DNA of 64,000 nucleotides from Mimachlamys varia (GCA_947623455.1 OX392527.1:9792001-9856000); one strand, 5' to 3'. Shown: positions 33,500 to 44,911, counted from the first letter of the stretch. Numbers and translations are program-made. Notes: generated from the sequence alone by a model not told the origin.

Positions 33500-35225
33500 C
33501 GCATGTTTCGCCCATGTCTAACCTCCAACAATAGCCCGTGTCTAACCTCCCAACAATAGCCCATGTCTAACCTCCAACAAAAGCCAGTGTCTAACCTCCA
33601 ACAATAGCCAGTGTCTAACCTCCAACAATAGCCCGTGTTTAACCTCCAACAACAGCCCGTGTCTAACATCCAACAATAGCCCGTGTCTAACCTCCAACAA
33701 TAGCCCGTGTCTAACCTCCAACAATAGCCCGTGGCTAACCTCCAACAATAGCCCGTGGCTAACCTCCAACAATAGCCCGTGTCTAACCTCCAACAATAGC
33801 TTGTGTCTAACCTCCAACAATAGCTTGTGTCTAACCTCCAACAATAGCCCATGTCTAACCTCCAACAATAGCCCATGTCTAACCTCCATCAATAGCCCAT
33901 GCCTAACCTCCAACAATAGCCCATGTCTAACCTCCAACAATAGCCCATGTCTAACCTCCAACAATAGCCCATGTCTAACCTCCAACAATAGCCCATGTCT
34001 AACCTCCAACAATAGCCCATGTCTAACCTCCAACAATAGCCCATGTCTAACCTCCAACAATAGCCCATGTCTAACTTCCAACAATAGCCCATGTCTAACC
34101 TCCAACAATAGCCCATGTCTAACCTCCATTAATAGCCCGTGTCTAACCTCCAACAATAGCCCATGTCTAACCTCCAACAATAGCCCGTGTCTAACCTCCA
34201 ACAATAGCCCGTGTCTAACCTCCAACAATAGCCCATGTCTAACCTCCAACAATAGCCCATGTCTAACCTCCAACAATAGCCCATGTCTAACCTCCAACAA
34301 TAGCCCGTGTCTTACCTTCAACAATAGCCCGTGTCTAACCTCCAACAATAGCCCGTGTCTAACCTCCAACAATAGCCCATGTCTAACCTCCAACAATAGC
34401 CCATGTCTAACCTCCAACAATAGCCCATGTCTAACCTCCAACAATAGCCCGTGTCTAACCTCCAACAATAGCCCATGTCTAACCTCCAACAATAGCCCAT
34501 GTCTAACCTCCATCAATAGCCCATGCCTAACCTCCAACAATAGCCCATGTCTAACCTCCAACAATAGCCCATGTCTAACCTCCAACAATAGCCCATGTCT
34601 AACCTCCAACAATAGCCCATGTCTAACCTCCAACAATAGCCCATGTCTAACCTCCAACAATAGCCCATGTCTAACCTCCAACAAAAGCCCGTGTCTAACC
34701 TCCAACAATAGCCCGTGTCTAACCTCCAACAATAGCCCATGTGTAACCTCCAGCAATAGCCCGTGTCTAACCTCCAACAATAGCCCATGCATAACCTCCA
34801 ACAATAGCCCGTGTCTAACCTCCAACAATAGCCCGTGTCTAACCTCCAACAATAGCCCGTGTCTAACCTCCAACAATAGCCCATGTCTAACCTCCAACAA
34901 TAGCCCATGTCTAACCTCCAACAATAGCCCGTGTCTAACTTCATAACAATAGCCCATGTCTAACCTCCAACAATAGCCCGTGTCTAACCTCCAACAATAG
35001 CCCGTATCTAACCTCATAACAATAGCCCATGTCTAACCTCCAACAAAAGCCCGTGTCTAACCTCCAACAATAGCCCGTGTCTAACCTCCAACAATAGCCC
35101 GTGTCTAACCTCCAACAATAGCCCGTGTCTAACCTCCAACAATAGCCCATGTCTAACCTCCAACAATAGCCCATGTCTAACCTCCAACAATAGCCCGTGT
35201 CTAACCTCATAACAATAGCCCATGT
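33500..35225. repeat. 24-bp minisatellite, about 71 copies
   Basis: Unit AACCTCCAACAATAGCCC plus (A/G)TGTCT, highly uniform in its centre and more varied at the left edge. A few 25-bp copies carry CTCATAACAATAG. The 8-codon period without stops gives open frames of 381-491 codons on both strands that are not genes. Confidence 0.97.
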
Positions 35226-36060
35226 CTATGGAAGGAACATCTTTTGTACATGCTGTATAACATCGGTTTGACTTCTGGAAGGAACATCTTTTGTACGTGC
35301 TGTATAACGTCGGTTTGGCTTCTGGAAGGAACATCTTTTGTACATGCTGTATAACGTCGGTTTGACTTCTGGAAAGAACATCTTTTGTACATGCTGTATA
35401 ACGTCGGTTTGACTTCTTGAAGGAACATTTTTTGTACATGCTGTATAACGTCGGTTTGGCTTCAGGAAGGAACATCTTTTGTACATGCTGTATAACGTCG
35501 GTTTGGCTTCAGGAAGGAACATATTTTGTACATGCTGTATAACGGCTGTTTGTCTTCTGGAATGAACATCTTTTGTACGTGCTGTATAACATCGGTTTGA
35601 CTTCTGGAAGGAACACCTTTTGTACATGCTGTATAACGTCGGTTTGACTTTTCTGGAAGGAACATCTTTTGTACATGCTGTATAACGTCGGTTTGACTTC
35701 TTTTGTACATGCTGTATAACGTCGGTTTGGCTTCTGGAAGGAACATCTTTTGTACGTGCTGTATAACGTCGGTTTGGCTTCTTGAAGGAACATCTTTTGT
35801 ACATGCTGTACAACGTCGGTTTGGCTTCTGGAAGGAACATCTTTTGTACATGCTGTACAACGTCGGTTTGGCTTCTGGAAGGAACATCTTTTGTACATGC
35901 TGTATAACGTCGGTTTGGCTTCTGGAAGGAACATCTTTTGTACGTGCTGTATAACGTCGGTTTGGCTTCTTGAAGGAACATCTTTTGTACATGCTGTACA
36001 ACGTCGGTTTGGCTTCTGGAAGGAACATCTTTTGTACATGCTGTATAACGTCGGTTTGAA
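35226..36060. repeat. 47-bp minisatellite abutting the 24-bp array
   Basis: About 17-18 copies of a 47-bp unit (GAAGGAACATCTTTTGTACA, TGCTGTATAACGTCGGTTTG). It begins without spacer at the end of the 24-bp array. Variant order repeats at a 188-base offset (TACGTGCTGT at 35753 and 35941), a four-monomer higher-order unit. One copy near 35690 is truncated. Confidence 0.95.
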
Positions 36061-36383
36061 GATTGTCGGGGTGTCCCGACTGAAGCAATGAGGAATTATC
36101 ATAATTTGTGTAAATCAATGAACAATATCCAAACCTAGTGGCCATGAGACAACAGAAAATGATATCACTCAAACAGCACTTGGTGTACATGTACGTACAG
36201 ACAGCAGCATAAACCCAACAATCCGGAGATTATGTCGGGTACATCAGCCAAGCTGTCTGGAATCTACAGACAGCATAAAACCAGAAGTCTGGAATCTGTG
36301 GACAATAACATCGAACCATCACTATAGCGTTGTGACTAGTCCCGAGTGAACCAAAGATAGCTTACATTGGTAGCGGTCATCAG

Positions 36384-36890
36384 CATGGAGTTTCGTCCTA
36401 GGAGGACGAAACAGCTGTATGGTGCAGTTTAATTCCTTTTTTCGGCATGTTGTATCTATAACTAAATTTAAAAGGTGCAGCACATGTGTGTGTTACGTAA
36501 TCTTTAATGATAGGGGTGGCAGACTCTGCTGGTGGATGTTTTAGTACCCGAGGTTTGCTGGAGCCTCCATAGCCACAGTTAATCTCATTTGAATAGTGGC
36601 ACGGTACATGATATACACATTTTCGTTGTACACGATTTGAAATTATACAATACTAGTTTAATTTTCTTCTAAATTCATATATTGAAGGGGTTTTATGCAC
36701 CTGGCCCTTCTGCTTCTACATTAGTTTAGAAATTTTGGATTCCCACCTTTTGGCCCCTAGCATCACTGAAGAGTCCTAGGAGGACGAAACAGCTGTATGG
36801 TGCAGTTAATTCATTTTTTCGGCATGCTGTATCTATTACTAAATTTAAAAGATGCAGCACATGTGTGTGTTACGCCATCTTTGTTACAGC
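36384..36890 (+). mobile_element. Retrozyme/Penelope-like tandem repeat with hammerhead motif
   Basis: Two direct copies of a ~115-bp segment lie 378 bases apart (GTCCTAGGAGGACGAAAC at 36395 and 36773). Both continue through AGCTGTATGGTGCAGTT, TTTTTTCGGCATG, TGTATCTAT and GCAGCACATGTGTGTGTTAC. Tandem copies of a few hundred bases bearing type I hammerhead motifs are the known architecture of metazoan retrozymes and of the terminal repeats of Penelope-like elements. No reverse transcriptase is nearby, so a nonautonomous copy is likely. Outer limits are approximate. Confidence 0.65.
36760..36803 (+). ncRNA. Hammerhead ribozyme motif, type I, minimal stem III
   Basis: All core parts are in order. 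Stem I 5' strand is GCATCA (36760-36765). The conserved box CTGAAGA is at 36766-36772. Stem II is GTCCT-agg-AGGAC (36773-36785), followed by the GAAA box (36786-36789). A minimal stem III with AGCT loop (AC/GT) precedes A36797, the expected cleavage nucleotide in GUA. Stem I 3' strand is TGGTGC (36798-36803), pairing GCATCA with one G-U wobble. The palindrome ACAGCTGT would give an 8-bp stem III in a dimer. Activity is inferred, not shown. Confidence 0.72.
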
Positions 36891-39800
36891 GCTCGACGAG
36901 TCGACCAATGAATCAGCTCTGTGTAAACAGACTTACGATCATTTTTTTTTTATATGTATATTTATACTATTTACTGTAACTATTACCAACTTTTAAAGTT
37001 ACGATCCCCTTTTGTGCGTTTATTTCATTTGGACACTGAAAGCAATGTTTGTTGGATATGTAAGCAAAAACGGAATAGAAGCATGGCATACTCTGGGATC
37101 AAGACTCCAAGACTTTGTCTGGGGATCTCATCCTCTAACCCAAGAGTTCGCTAAAGATACAACGACATCTTTGTAAACCTGTTGATTTGTTCGACATATT
37201 TCAGGGACGTCGTTGGAAACCCACGTGTCGCACAAACGTAAGATCAGTAGTGGCGAGTGGGTTTCAGACGATGAATATAGAGGAGCAGCACCCATCTTCA
37301 ATGGCCGTCGACATAACCTTTATTGCATTGACCTTCGACAAATAAATAAAAGAAGTGTACTAAAGAGCCTTCGAGTTTGTCATGGCATATTTCTGTGGCA
37401 CAGAAAAAATAACGCATTAAGAACGGAACCCTTGGATATCGAGGATGGGGGTCATGGCGGGCAATTTCGCGAAAGTTTCAAGGATGTGTAATTTTGGCTG
37501 ACATTGTCTCTGGAGTCGGCAAATAAATTTCATGTATGATAGTCTGGAATACACAATTTGTCATCAACTCTTTGATATTGGAGGGTTGACCTACGTTAAA
37601 ACTTCAAAATTGGACGGCGAGTCGGCATCTTCGATACTCTTGGGGTTACTCTTGGCGTGAACCAAGAGAACGGAGCTCGTATGATATTATGTAGGGTCGG
37701 ATATTTCACCAATTTCCAAAATGTCATTATACAACAGCTTGACCAATATCGATATTGTGTTCATTTCATACTTACTTTGAGTTTCCAAAACATATTCTAG
37801 TGCAGATGTCGGTTGGTTATGTTATTTAACTGTTTAAATCTACGAACTGGACGTCTTCCATTCAGGTCAATGGTACATAATTTTACAGAGAATGTGACGT
37901 CTAAACAAGTTGTGGACAAACAGCTATGCAACATAATATTATTATACTGAGTGCAACTGAAAGTGTAAGATTGCTCTAAACACCTTAGTTAGCTGTAACA
38001 AATGCTCAGGTCCCTGTGTAACTTTGTGCTGTTTTCGCCTGTATAACCTACTGGTCCTCTTTAAGCAGATTCGAATTGCCATTAACCGCTAGGTGAAATT
38101 TATAGTTCTTCTTGTGTAGAAAAAATGAAAAAAAAAATAAATAAATAAAAATCGTATGCACCATGCAGAATTTACTCCAAATGCCGGAGATCTCGGCAGA
38201 GAAATCAATTGTAGATTTCTGGGTTTCCGCATTGCAAAAGTCAACCACCAAAATATGAAAAATACAAAATTTTCTCGACGGGTGAGTTATTAGAGTTTCA
38301 ATCAACTTATCGCAATAGACAAATTACCAAACCAACGTGGGAAGGCTGCTATATGTCTTGAGCTGTTGTACGTTCGTTGCTGCCGCAGCCGAACCATCCT
38401 GATTAATTATCTGCCTGTACAAACACGCACATCTTCGCATTAACGTAGCTAAATAAACATTCATTTTTTGTTAATTAGGATTGTGTATGCAGGGATATGG
38501 AATGCTAACAGTACCATTCATTGAACCGTTTACTTCGTTGGGATGTTTATCGCCATACGTAAATTCCTGATGTTTTTCGGCTTAAAAATGACCTGCTTTA
38601 ATTGATTAGGTAACCGAGATAGGATCACATTAAGTTCCTCTATTTCTCTATTATCACAGGTGCTGAAGATTCTGTAATTTATTTTCGTTCCCAAACATGC
38701 AAAACAAAGCAGCGTTTCGAGGAATATACGACTGACTAGCATACGCTGCATAAGCCTGCGCAGAATATATTGGTTATTAATTATTTCTGGATCTGATATA
38801 AATCTAGGACGCAATATCTTATTAGTGTCTCACAGCGAATTTTATGTCATAGATGTGGATAATTGTATAAAAAAAATATTCACACAGTTTTGCAGTGCAG
38901 CTCGACTGAAGAATTAAGGGACGAAATGTAGTTTGAAATAATTAATGTCACTGGTATAATGGCATAGTGTGTATTTGTATGCCTTAAACGAAAGTCAGTT
39001 ATTTCATGTTCTGATTGGAGGACACTTCCCTTATGTAACTCCGATTTTGATGAGTTCCGTGCGTGTAGTCATTTTAAGAACATTTTTTTTCGAATGAGAA
39101 CGTCATATTACAAATGACATGTTTACCATATATAATTGCTGAATATGAACAAATAATGAAAGGGCCTGGTATTGCTGTATTATATATGATGCTCCTTGTC
39201 CATACTGTAAGTTGTAACAATTTCAGAGAGCTTGTTAGGTAGGGGCTGTCCCAATCACGTGCTCTCTGGATAGGAATCCGTGATATGTTCGTTGATTTAT
39301 ATATTATGTACATCATAAAAGCTCTTAACAACTAAGGATATCATTAGACTAAATTTTTTTTTAAGTTTACATGATTGATCCCCGCTATTTATATATAATT
39401 GTATGATGTAGTCGTGTCGTATATGGCACTTAAAGAAACAAATTGATTGATTGTAATTATAAATGGACCATACTGAATCTGTTGAATCGGAAATAAAATG
39501 ATAACACTATTATGACGTCATATAATTTATTATATATACAAACTACATTGCCTCATATAGGCCTATATGATTGTATCGATAGTAAAAATCGTATCGTCAG
39601 AGACTGGTAGCATTTTGCTTTCCCTTTAAAGAACTAAAGAAGTGACTCTGAGACGTTGGATATAAGCTTAAGTTAGGTGATAAACATAATCTTACTTACG
39701 TGTCAACATAATATGGAATTTATTTACGAGGGTAAGCTCAACATACAGTGACGTGCCAAAAGTCTTTCTTACTTTTTTGTATTTTTCTTTTTATTCTCTG

Positions 39801-40237
39801 TACTGGTATATAGATCATTTTTAATAAAATTTTGTACATTTATAGAGAATTGTTTCCTTTTTCGTCTCATAATATTTGCACTATTTTCCGTTGTGTATGA
39901 TCAGAGAAATCATAATTTATTTACAAAATCCATTTTTTGGTACGTCTTTTTGACGTCATTTTGGTAGTACTGTTAACGTAAAATACATGCAGCTCAACAG
40001 ATACACAAGGAAAATAAAATAAATATCTATGGGATGAGAACCTTGAATATTTCTGTACCAAATGACCAAAAATTGTCAAAATCCATCGATAAACAAAGTC
40101 AGTAAAATTCATTGAAAAAAGTTGGAATACAGTGAATATATAGCAAAATTAAAAACATTGAAAGACTTTTGGCGCGTAACTGTATACGTCTTTGATAATG
40201 TTACTCTGTATCAATACTTTACATGACGTCCCAAATG
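36891..40237. other. Intergenic region between CCZ1 and BICC1
   Basis: No gene could be supported. An open frame at 37213-37491 (plus, 92 codons) follows a CATATTTCAG acceptor-like sequence but shows no known family and no coding partner exon. The remainder is AT-rich unique-looking sequence with short homopolymers. Confidence 0.4.
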
Positions 40238-40310
40238 CAATCTGATTAAAATATACAGATCCTCACTACACACGAAAGTAATAGTGAGGATCTGTATTTT
40301 AATCAGATTG
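40238..40310. mobile_element. 73-bp mini-element: paired termini of the intron 8 TIR family
   Basis: CAATCTGATTAAAATATACA at the left and TCTGTATTTTAATCAGATTG at the right form an inverted repeat with arms of about 30 bases and a short centre. The sequence matches the outer ~33 bases of both ends of the 23928-27950 element. The flanks share TGACGTCC (40224-40231, 40312-40319) and a following AATG, but the left copy is a few bases away from the arm, so the target duplication is uncertain. Confidence 0.75.
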
Positions 40311-40539
40311 GTGACGTCCTAATGTGACAAACATTAATTTTGTTTTTAGTGTTATTTATCGAAGAAAAATATATGTAAAATATGCCCTTATGCTTCAAAA
40401 GTTTTCAACGAGATAGCTGATATTGGTTATCGGTGCATACATGTATGACGAACACCGCATTCTGATTGGCTTGGCCTTTGCGTGTGTACTGACGTGACCC
40501 AGTTCTGAAGCCTCGCTCTTGTAATAACAACAGAATGCC

Positions 40540-40720
40540 ATGGCGGACAGGTTGTCGGTGCCAGTGCGCCCGATAAACATGAGAGATTCTAGTAACTTAA
40601 GCGAGTCTCCCACGGAATTATGTGACGATTGTCTGCAAGGAAATAAGGATGAACTCGAACCAGGATATATCGAGGATAGATTCCGTGTTGACAGGAAAAA
40701 GTTGGAGCAAATGCTCCAAG
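40540..40720 (+). CDS. BICC1: Bicaudal-C homologue, first coding exon
   Basis: ATG at 40540 opens 60 codons plus one base, ending AAG|GTAAGT at 40720. The terminal block EDRFRVDRKKLEQMLQ is the signature that precedes the first KH domain in Bicaudal-C proteins; the acidic, serine-rich segment before it is variable in the family. Bicaudal-C is a KH- and SAM-domain RNA-binding translational regulator with roles in embryonic patterning and ciliated epithelia. No KH exon was recognised in the remaining 23 kb, so intron 1 probably runs past the right edge; long first introns are usual in this gene. An out-of-frame ATG five bases upstream (40535) starts a short uORF. The next gene on the left, CCZ1, is on the same strand. 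Confidence 0.85.
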
Positions 40721-41408
40721 GTAAGTTTCCTTAAGATAAAACCCGAGGAGTTCCGGATTGCTCATAGTTTGGGACGTCCTGAACTTTCACAAATATTGAG
40801 AAACCATATACTATACAGTAGGCACAGTGGAGTTTGCTTTAAGTAAAAGTATGCCATCCTTTGACAGATTACACAGAATTTTAAACACTCAAAGTTTCAG
40901 TATGGTTCTGATTGGCACGTCCATATGACGTGTGAGTACGTAAACAGAATATTGGAAATCGTAGCAATCTGTCAAAACGTTGAAATGTTGACAGCTCTAC
41001 TGTACTGTACAGTAAATATACGCGAGAATCTGACATTATTGTACAGTATAACTTTTGTCAGTAACATTAAATATACCATTGTTTAATTGGATATACAATC
41101 ATGTACGTGAACTACATTGGGAGTTAGTGTGTTGTGGTCAGGTACTTTATAAAGTCACCACTGTACAGTACTACAGTACAGTACCAAAACACAACTTCAC
41201 CAAAAAATGGGACACATCGTTCATTCTCTACTAAATGGCATGTATTCAGAATACAAAACTTAAAATCTAAACATTGAACACCAGTTGTTACATCTTGCCA
41301 TTGATTTGCCAGATATATCTACTATTTGAATCCAAAAGGGCTGTTTCCTATCGTTGCTCGTACGAAAATTATTATCGTTTTTGTCAACCTACATATTTTT
41401 GTGATAAA
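40721..41408. other. Start of BICC1 intron 1
   Basis: Intronic sequence without recognised genes. TACTGTACAGTA-type palindromes recur (about 41002-41013, 41160-41185). Confidence 0.45.
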
Positions 41409-42142
41409 CAGATACGTGACTGTGCAATCAAGTAAAAAAAAATACCTTTTTTTACAAATGCCGTTAAGTATACACCTAAAATATTCATTTTTGTCTAGGT
41501 TTTATTTATTTTTTCCATTTAAAACATACATTACTGTCTTAACTGCAGTATATCATTTTTATTTCCAGTCATACACACTTCATTTATGTAAATTTTCTTG
41601 TATATATTATAAGTATATTGGCACTTTCTCAGTTAATAAATATCCATGAAATTATTTTCGTGTTTTCTTTTCTAATAATCAAACTGTGTCTGTATTTTAA
41701 TGTTTGTTTGTTAATAAATTTGATTTGCGAAGTTTCAAAGTTGTTGTATAATACGTCAGAATCCAGAATCAAAAAGTAACGTATCTGCTACAACAGATGT
41801 AGATCTGTGAATAAACAACATGACACAGAATCATGTCACTGAACATTTCTGCTTCATACATGCATCGGACTTGTTGGAAAGAAAACATATATTGCAGAAG
41901 TTTATACTTTCCTTTCTTATGCACTTTCCTTTTACTAGAAATGTGTTGATGTAACGTATCTGTTTTTATAAGGAATGGAAACTTTATTCAGTGTTTGAAA
42001 ATAAAGGAATAAAAACAAGAATGCGTTTCAAAGCTTTCATTTTAACTAAAACACCAAATTATCAAACTTCAAATCATAACTGCTGAATGTAACATTAAAC
42101 AAGGGGCTATAATGTTTGCGCCGTTATTGGTAACGTATCTGG
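41409..42142. promoter_or_regulatory. Left cluster of GTAACGTATCTG motifs
   Basis: Exact or near-exact copies: GTAACGTATCTG at 41776, 41951 and 42130 (the last only 12 bases beyond the stop codon of the neighbouring gene), and the reverse form CAGATACGTGAC at 41409. They are candidate transposase- or protein-binding sites; the role is inference. Confidence 0.6.
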
Positions 42143-42153
42143 CCATGAAATGT

Positions 42154-44781
42154 TTATGGAAATCCCCATCTCCCAAGGATTGTGTCGGTGTCTAAGTCAC
42201 TTATTTGATAAAATCGGCCTGAACGACCAACAGGCAGAGGTTGTGATATTCCACATAATACTTTTGTCATCGGAATCAAGAGTTCGTCAGGTCTTGCAGG
42301 CCACCGGAAACTCAGCTGTCCTTTGTTGGAATGTTTCGTCATAAAGGCAAGAAACAGTTCATGATTATCGTCCTCACTTTCCTTGACTTGTCCAACGTAC
42401 CAGTCTCCATCATACACGGCTGCTACAAATGAATCAACACTGTAAGTGCTTGGAGTCGTGCATGGTTCTTCGTTGGATAGTGCTTCGGTATTGGTGTTTG
42501 TAGAGTTAGAGGGCAAAACCGACATAACGTCGCCATGTGATGTTTCTTTAACTCCGACCACTTCAGATATTTCTGTGCTGACTCGAACTTTGTGTTCCAC
42601 CCATCCACCACACAAATTACCAGTCAGGCACTCATCGCAGTAGCACGAAACCTCCCTTATTTTGATGTTTCCATCCTCAGAAGGACAGGCCGCATGTGCT
42701 TTCATAGTACCTGGAACTGGACGGGGAGCACATTCAGCAAGAAATTTGCTCGCGCTGTCGTACTCAGCAGCTGAGTAGAAATGTGCAGCTATGGACTTTT
42801 CATTGTCATGTGCCCAGGTATAAAACTCAGACGCATCTTGGATTACAGCCTTCCCTTGCTTTACAGCTTCCGCAGCCCTCCTTTTGCATGTTCCTCCTAT
42901 CCCGTCACAGGGCCCCTTTCCGTGACCAGCCTCAAAATAATCCCACCTGGCGCTTGTTCCGAATAGCTCCATATGCCTGGTAAGTATATCAAATATGAAG
43001 CGATTTCGGTATTGAGATGAAGGGCTGTCCGTCCAATAATGAATGGTTTTGACTTGGGGGAAACTTTCTTTAATCACGGGAACAAGCTTGCGAAGTATTG
43101 TGAAGACCGCATTGGAATTGTGATTGTTCACATCTGATATGAACGCATAGTTCTTGTGATGAAGGACGCCCTCCTCAGACTTCACGTAAGCTACTACAGG
43201 ATGAATGGTCACTGGTGTTGCATTCCAGTAGGCTGATTGGATTTCATCCATAGTCTGACAAGTAAAATTTTCTGCAAAGTCCATCTGAACTAAAACATGG
43301 CCTTCCGGGAGTTTTTCTTTCAGGTCTCTAAGTGCTTTGTACTGTGCAGATACACGGCTGGTGTGCTCCAGGAAAATCTCAAATTGCTTAGTTGTGAAGT
43401 CCACAAAATCCTCCAAATTCCTGCAAACTTTAACAATCCTCATTTTCTTTTTTCCGTCTACTTCGACCCTTCGCCATTCTTCATTTTCGACATCAGGTGT
43501 GGAAATCTCTGCTAGTTTGGCTTTCAGGTTTTCTAGGGGGATTTTCTTTACCACTTCTGGATTTGGAGAAATGTCCATACCAAGGGATCGCAAGCACTTG
43601 AGTTTAAGTGCCATATTCTGATGGATGGTACAGAGACATGTATTCCGAGAAAGAAGCGATGTAACCTTTACATTCTTTGGTCGAAGTTTACAAAAGGAAG
43701 ACAAGGAAAGTTTCAAAGTGGTTTCTTCAGCACAGAACCTTTCATACAAATTGGATAAGTAGTCGTTAAGGACGCGGACTTGTTTTTTCTCCCCGTCCAC
43801 TTTTGCTGCGTCTTTCTTCCCTGGCATACACCGACTTATATCATCTCGCTCAAAGAACTCTGTAACGCATGTAACTAGTTTGTTTCGCTGAGCTGGTTGA
43901 CGCTGGCGTTTCTTTTGGTTTAGAGCTTTTGACCCTGACTTAAGACCTGTATATTTGAAGGGAATACCGAGTGTTTTACTAAGGTAGGTCTTCTTCCTAT
44001 ATTTCTTCATGATTTTCCCAGAAATTATGGTCTTTATGAGCCTTTTGGAATTTTGATTCCCATTCTCCGGATCTTCATGCGCAGCCTGTATTTCGGCAAT
44101 AATTACATTGGCCGCTTCAAGCTTTCGCACCACCGGTCTTGGAACTCTCCGCGGATCCATTCCAGCTTCTTTTAGATCATGTTTGGTTTTGGATCGCGGT
44201 GTTGTTGGTTCACCTACCATGACTTCAGGACTTCTAAGTACCTTTGACTTATTGACCCTGTTTCTCTCACACCGCTTTCTCCATTTATTTGCCAATTTTT
44301 CTTTTGACGATAGTTTTGATTTCAGTTCCAATATGGTGGACCTTGCTTTCCGCAAAGCTTTCGATCTCTTCTTAGAAGGCATTGACTTAGTATGAAGAGG
44401 GAGACGGACCAACAATTTCTGACCATTGCAAGTTGACCGCGATGTCATGCTGGATGTTACGTCAGTGGAGCTTGTCACATCTGAGGATGTACTAGTGCTC
44501 GAGACATCATTTTCTTGTTCTGATGGTGTTTGTGCTGCTTGTGCTGTTTGTGCTGATTGTGCTGCTTGTGCTGCCTGTGCCTGTTCTTTTTTCTTTTGGC
44601 GATATTTTGCACAGTATACTTTATTTCTCTTCCTGTATTCGTTTTGTTTCTTTTTTGATCGTTCAGCTGCTGGCTGTCTGTAAGACACTTGCCTAAGCTT
44701 TTCCTTTGTAAGGAACAAAGGATCCGTGTTTTTCTTTCTTTCTCTATATGCTTTTTGGATCTCTGCTCTTGTTTTGGCCAT
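42154..44781 (-). CDS. Uncharacterised transposase-like protein, 875 residues, intronless coding region
   Basis: Start chosen at 44781 (MAKTRAEIQ) because a splice acceptor (TTTGTTTTTCTCAG) lies immediately upstream, making the 15 extra upstream codons intronic. The N terminus is basic (YRERKK, YRKRNKVYCAKYRQKKK, residues 11-66), followed by an Ala-Gln run (68-86), a Ser/Thr-rich linker and a second basic coiled region (134-180). Residues 490-640 look like an RNase H-fold catalytic core: QMDFAENF (D501), HYWTDSPSSQYRNRF (D585), GHGKGPCDGIGG (D626), spaced as a possible DDE/DDD triad. A Cys cluster CYCDECLTGNLC (713-724) may bind zinc. The C terminus (785-850: VYDGDWYVGQV, FRWPARPDELL) resembles a small beta-barrel, Tudor-like reader. 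I recall similar uncharacterised invertebrate proteins but cannot name the family. It lies antisense in BICC1 intron 1. The frame is fully open, so it is recent or under selection. Confidence 0.75.
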   Translation of the reverse strand: MAKTRAEIQKAYRERKKNTDPLFLTKEKLRQVSYRQPAAERSKKKQNEYRKRNKVYCAKYRQKKKEQAQAAQAAQSAQTAQAAQTPSEQENDVSSTSTSSDVTSSTDVTSSMTSRSTCNGQKLLVRLPLHTKSMPSKKRSKALRKARSTILELKSKLSSKEKLANKWRKRCERNRVNKSKVLRSPEVMVGEPTTPRSKTKHDLKEAGMDPRRVPRPVVRKLEAANVIIAEIQAAHEDPENGNQNSKRLIKTIISGKIMKKYRKKTYLSKTLGIPFKYTGLKSGSKALNQKKRQRQPAQRNKLVTCVTEFFERDDISRCMPGKKDAAKVDGEKKQVRVLNDYLSNLYERFCAEETTLKLSLSSFCKLRPKNVKVTSLLSRNTCLCTIHQNMALKLKCLRSLGMDISPNPEVVKKIPLENLKAKLAEISTPDVENEEWRRVEVDGKKKMRIVKVCRNLEDFVDFTTKQFEIFLEHTSRVSAQYKALRDLKEKLPEGHVLVQMDFAENFTCQTMDEIQSAYWNATPVTIHPVVAYVKSEEGVLHHKNYAFISDVNNHNSNAVFTILRKLVPVIKESFPQVKTIHYWTDSPSSQYRNRFIFDILTRHMELFGTSARWDYFEAGHGKGPCDGIGGTCKRRAAEAVKQGKAVIQDASEFYTWAHDNEKSIAAHFYSAAEYDSASKFLAECAPRPVPGTMKAHAACPSEDGNIKIREVSCYCDECLTGNLCGGWVEHKVRVSTEISEVVGVKETSHGDVMSVLPSNSTNTNTEALSNEEPCTTPSTYSVDSFVAAVYDGDWYVGQVKESEDDNHELFLAFMTKHSNKGQLSFRWPARPDELLIPMTKVLCGISQPLPVGRSGRFYQISDLDTDTILGRWGFP

Positions 44782-44911
44782 TTCTGAGAAAAACAAAAGA
44801 AAAATAAATTGATTTGTGTAACACAAACAACTTTTTCTGATATTGCATATTATAAAAACATGTTTATGATAAAACTAAAAAGTCAATTTTGAATCAAGTT
44901 GCACAAAAAGA

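Noticed and set aside
33487..35210. Open frames of 381 and 491 codons (SNNSPCLT / LLLEVRHG repeats)
   Set aside because: Shadow of the 24-bp minisatellite, open on both strands because the unit is 8 codons without stops.
37213..37491. 92-codon plus-strand ORF after an acceptor-like CATATTTCAG
   Set aside because: No recognisable domain, no donor in frame and no adjacent exon; kept only as a remark in the intergenic entry.
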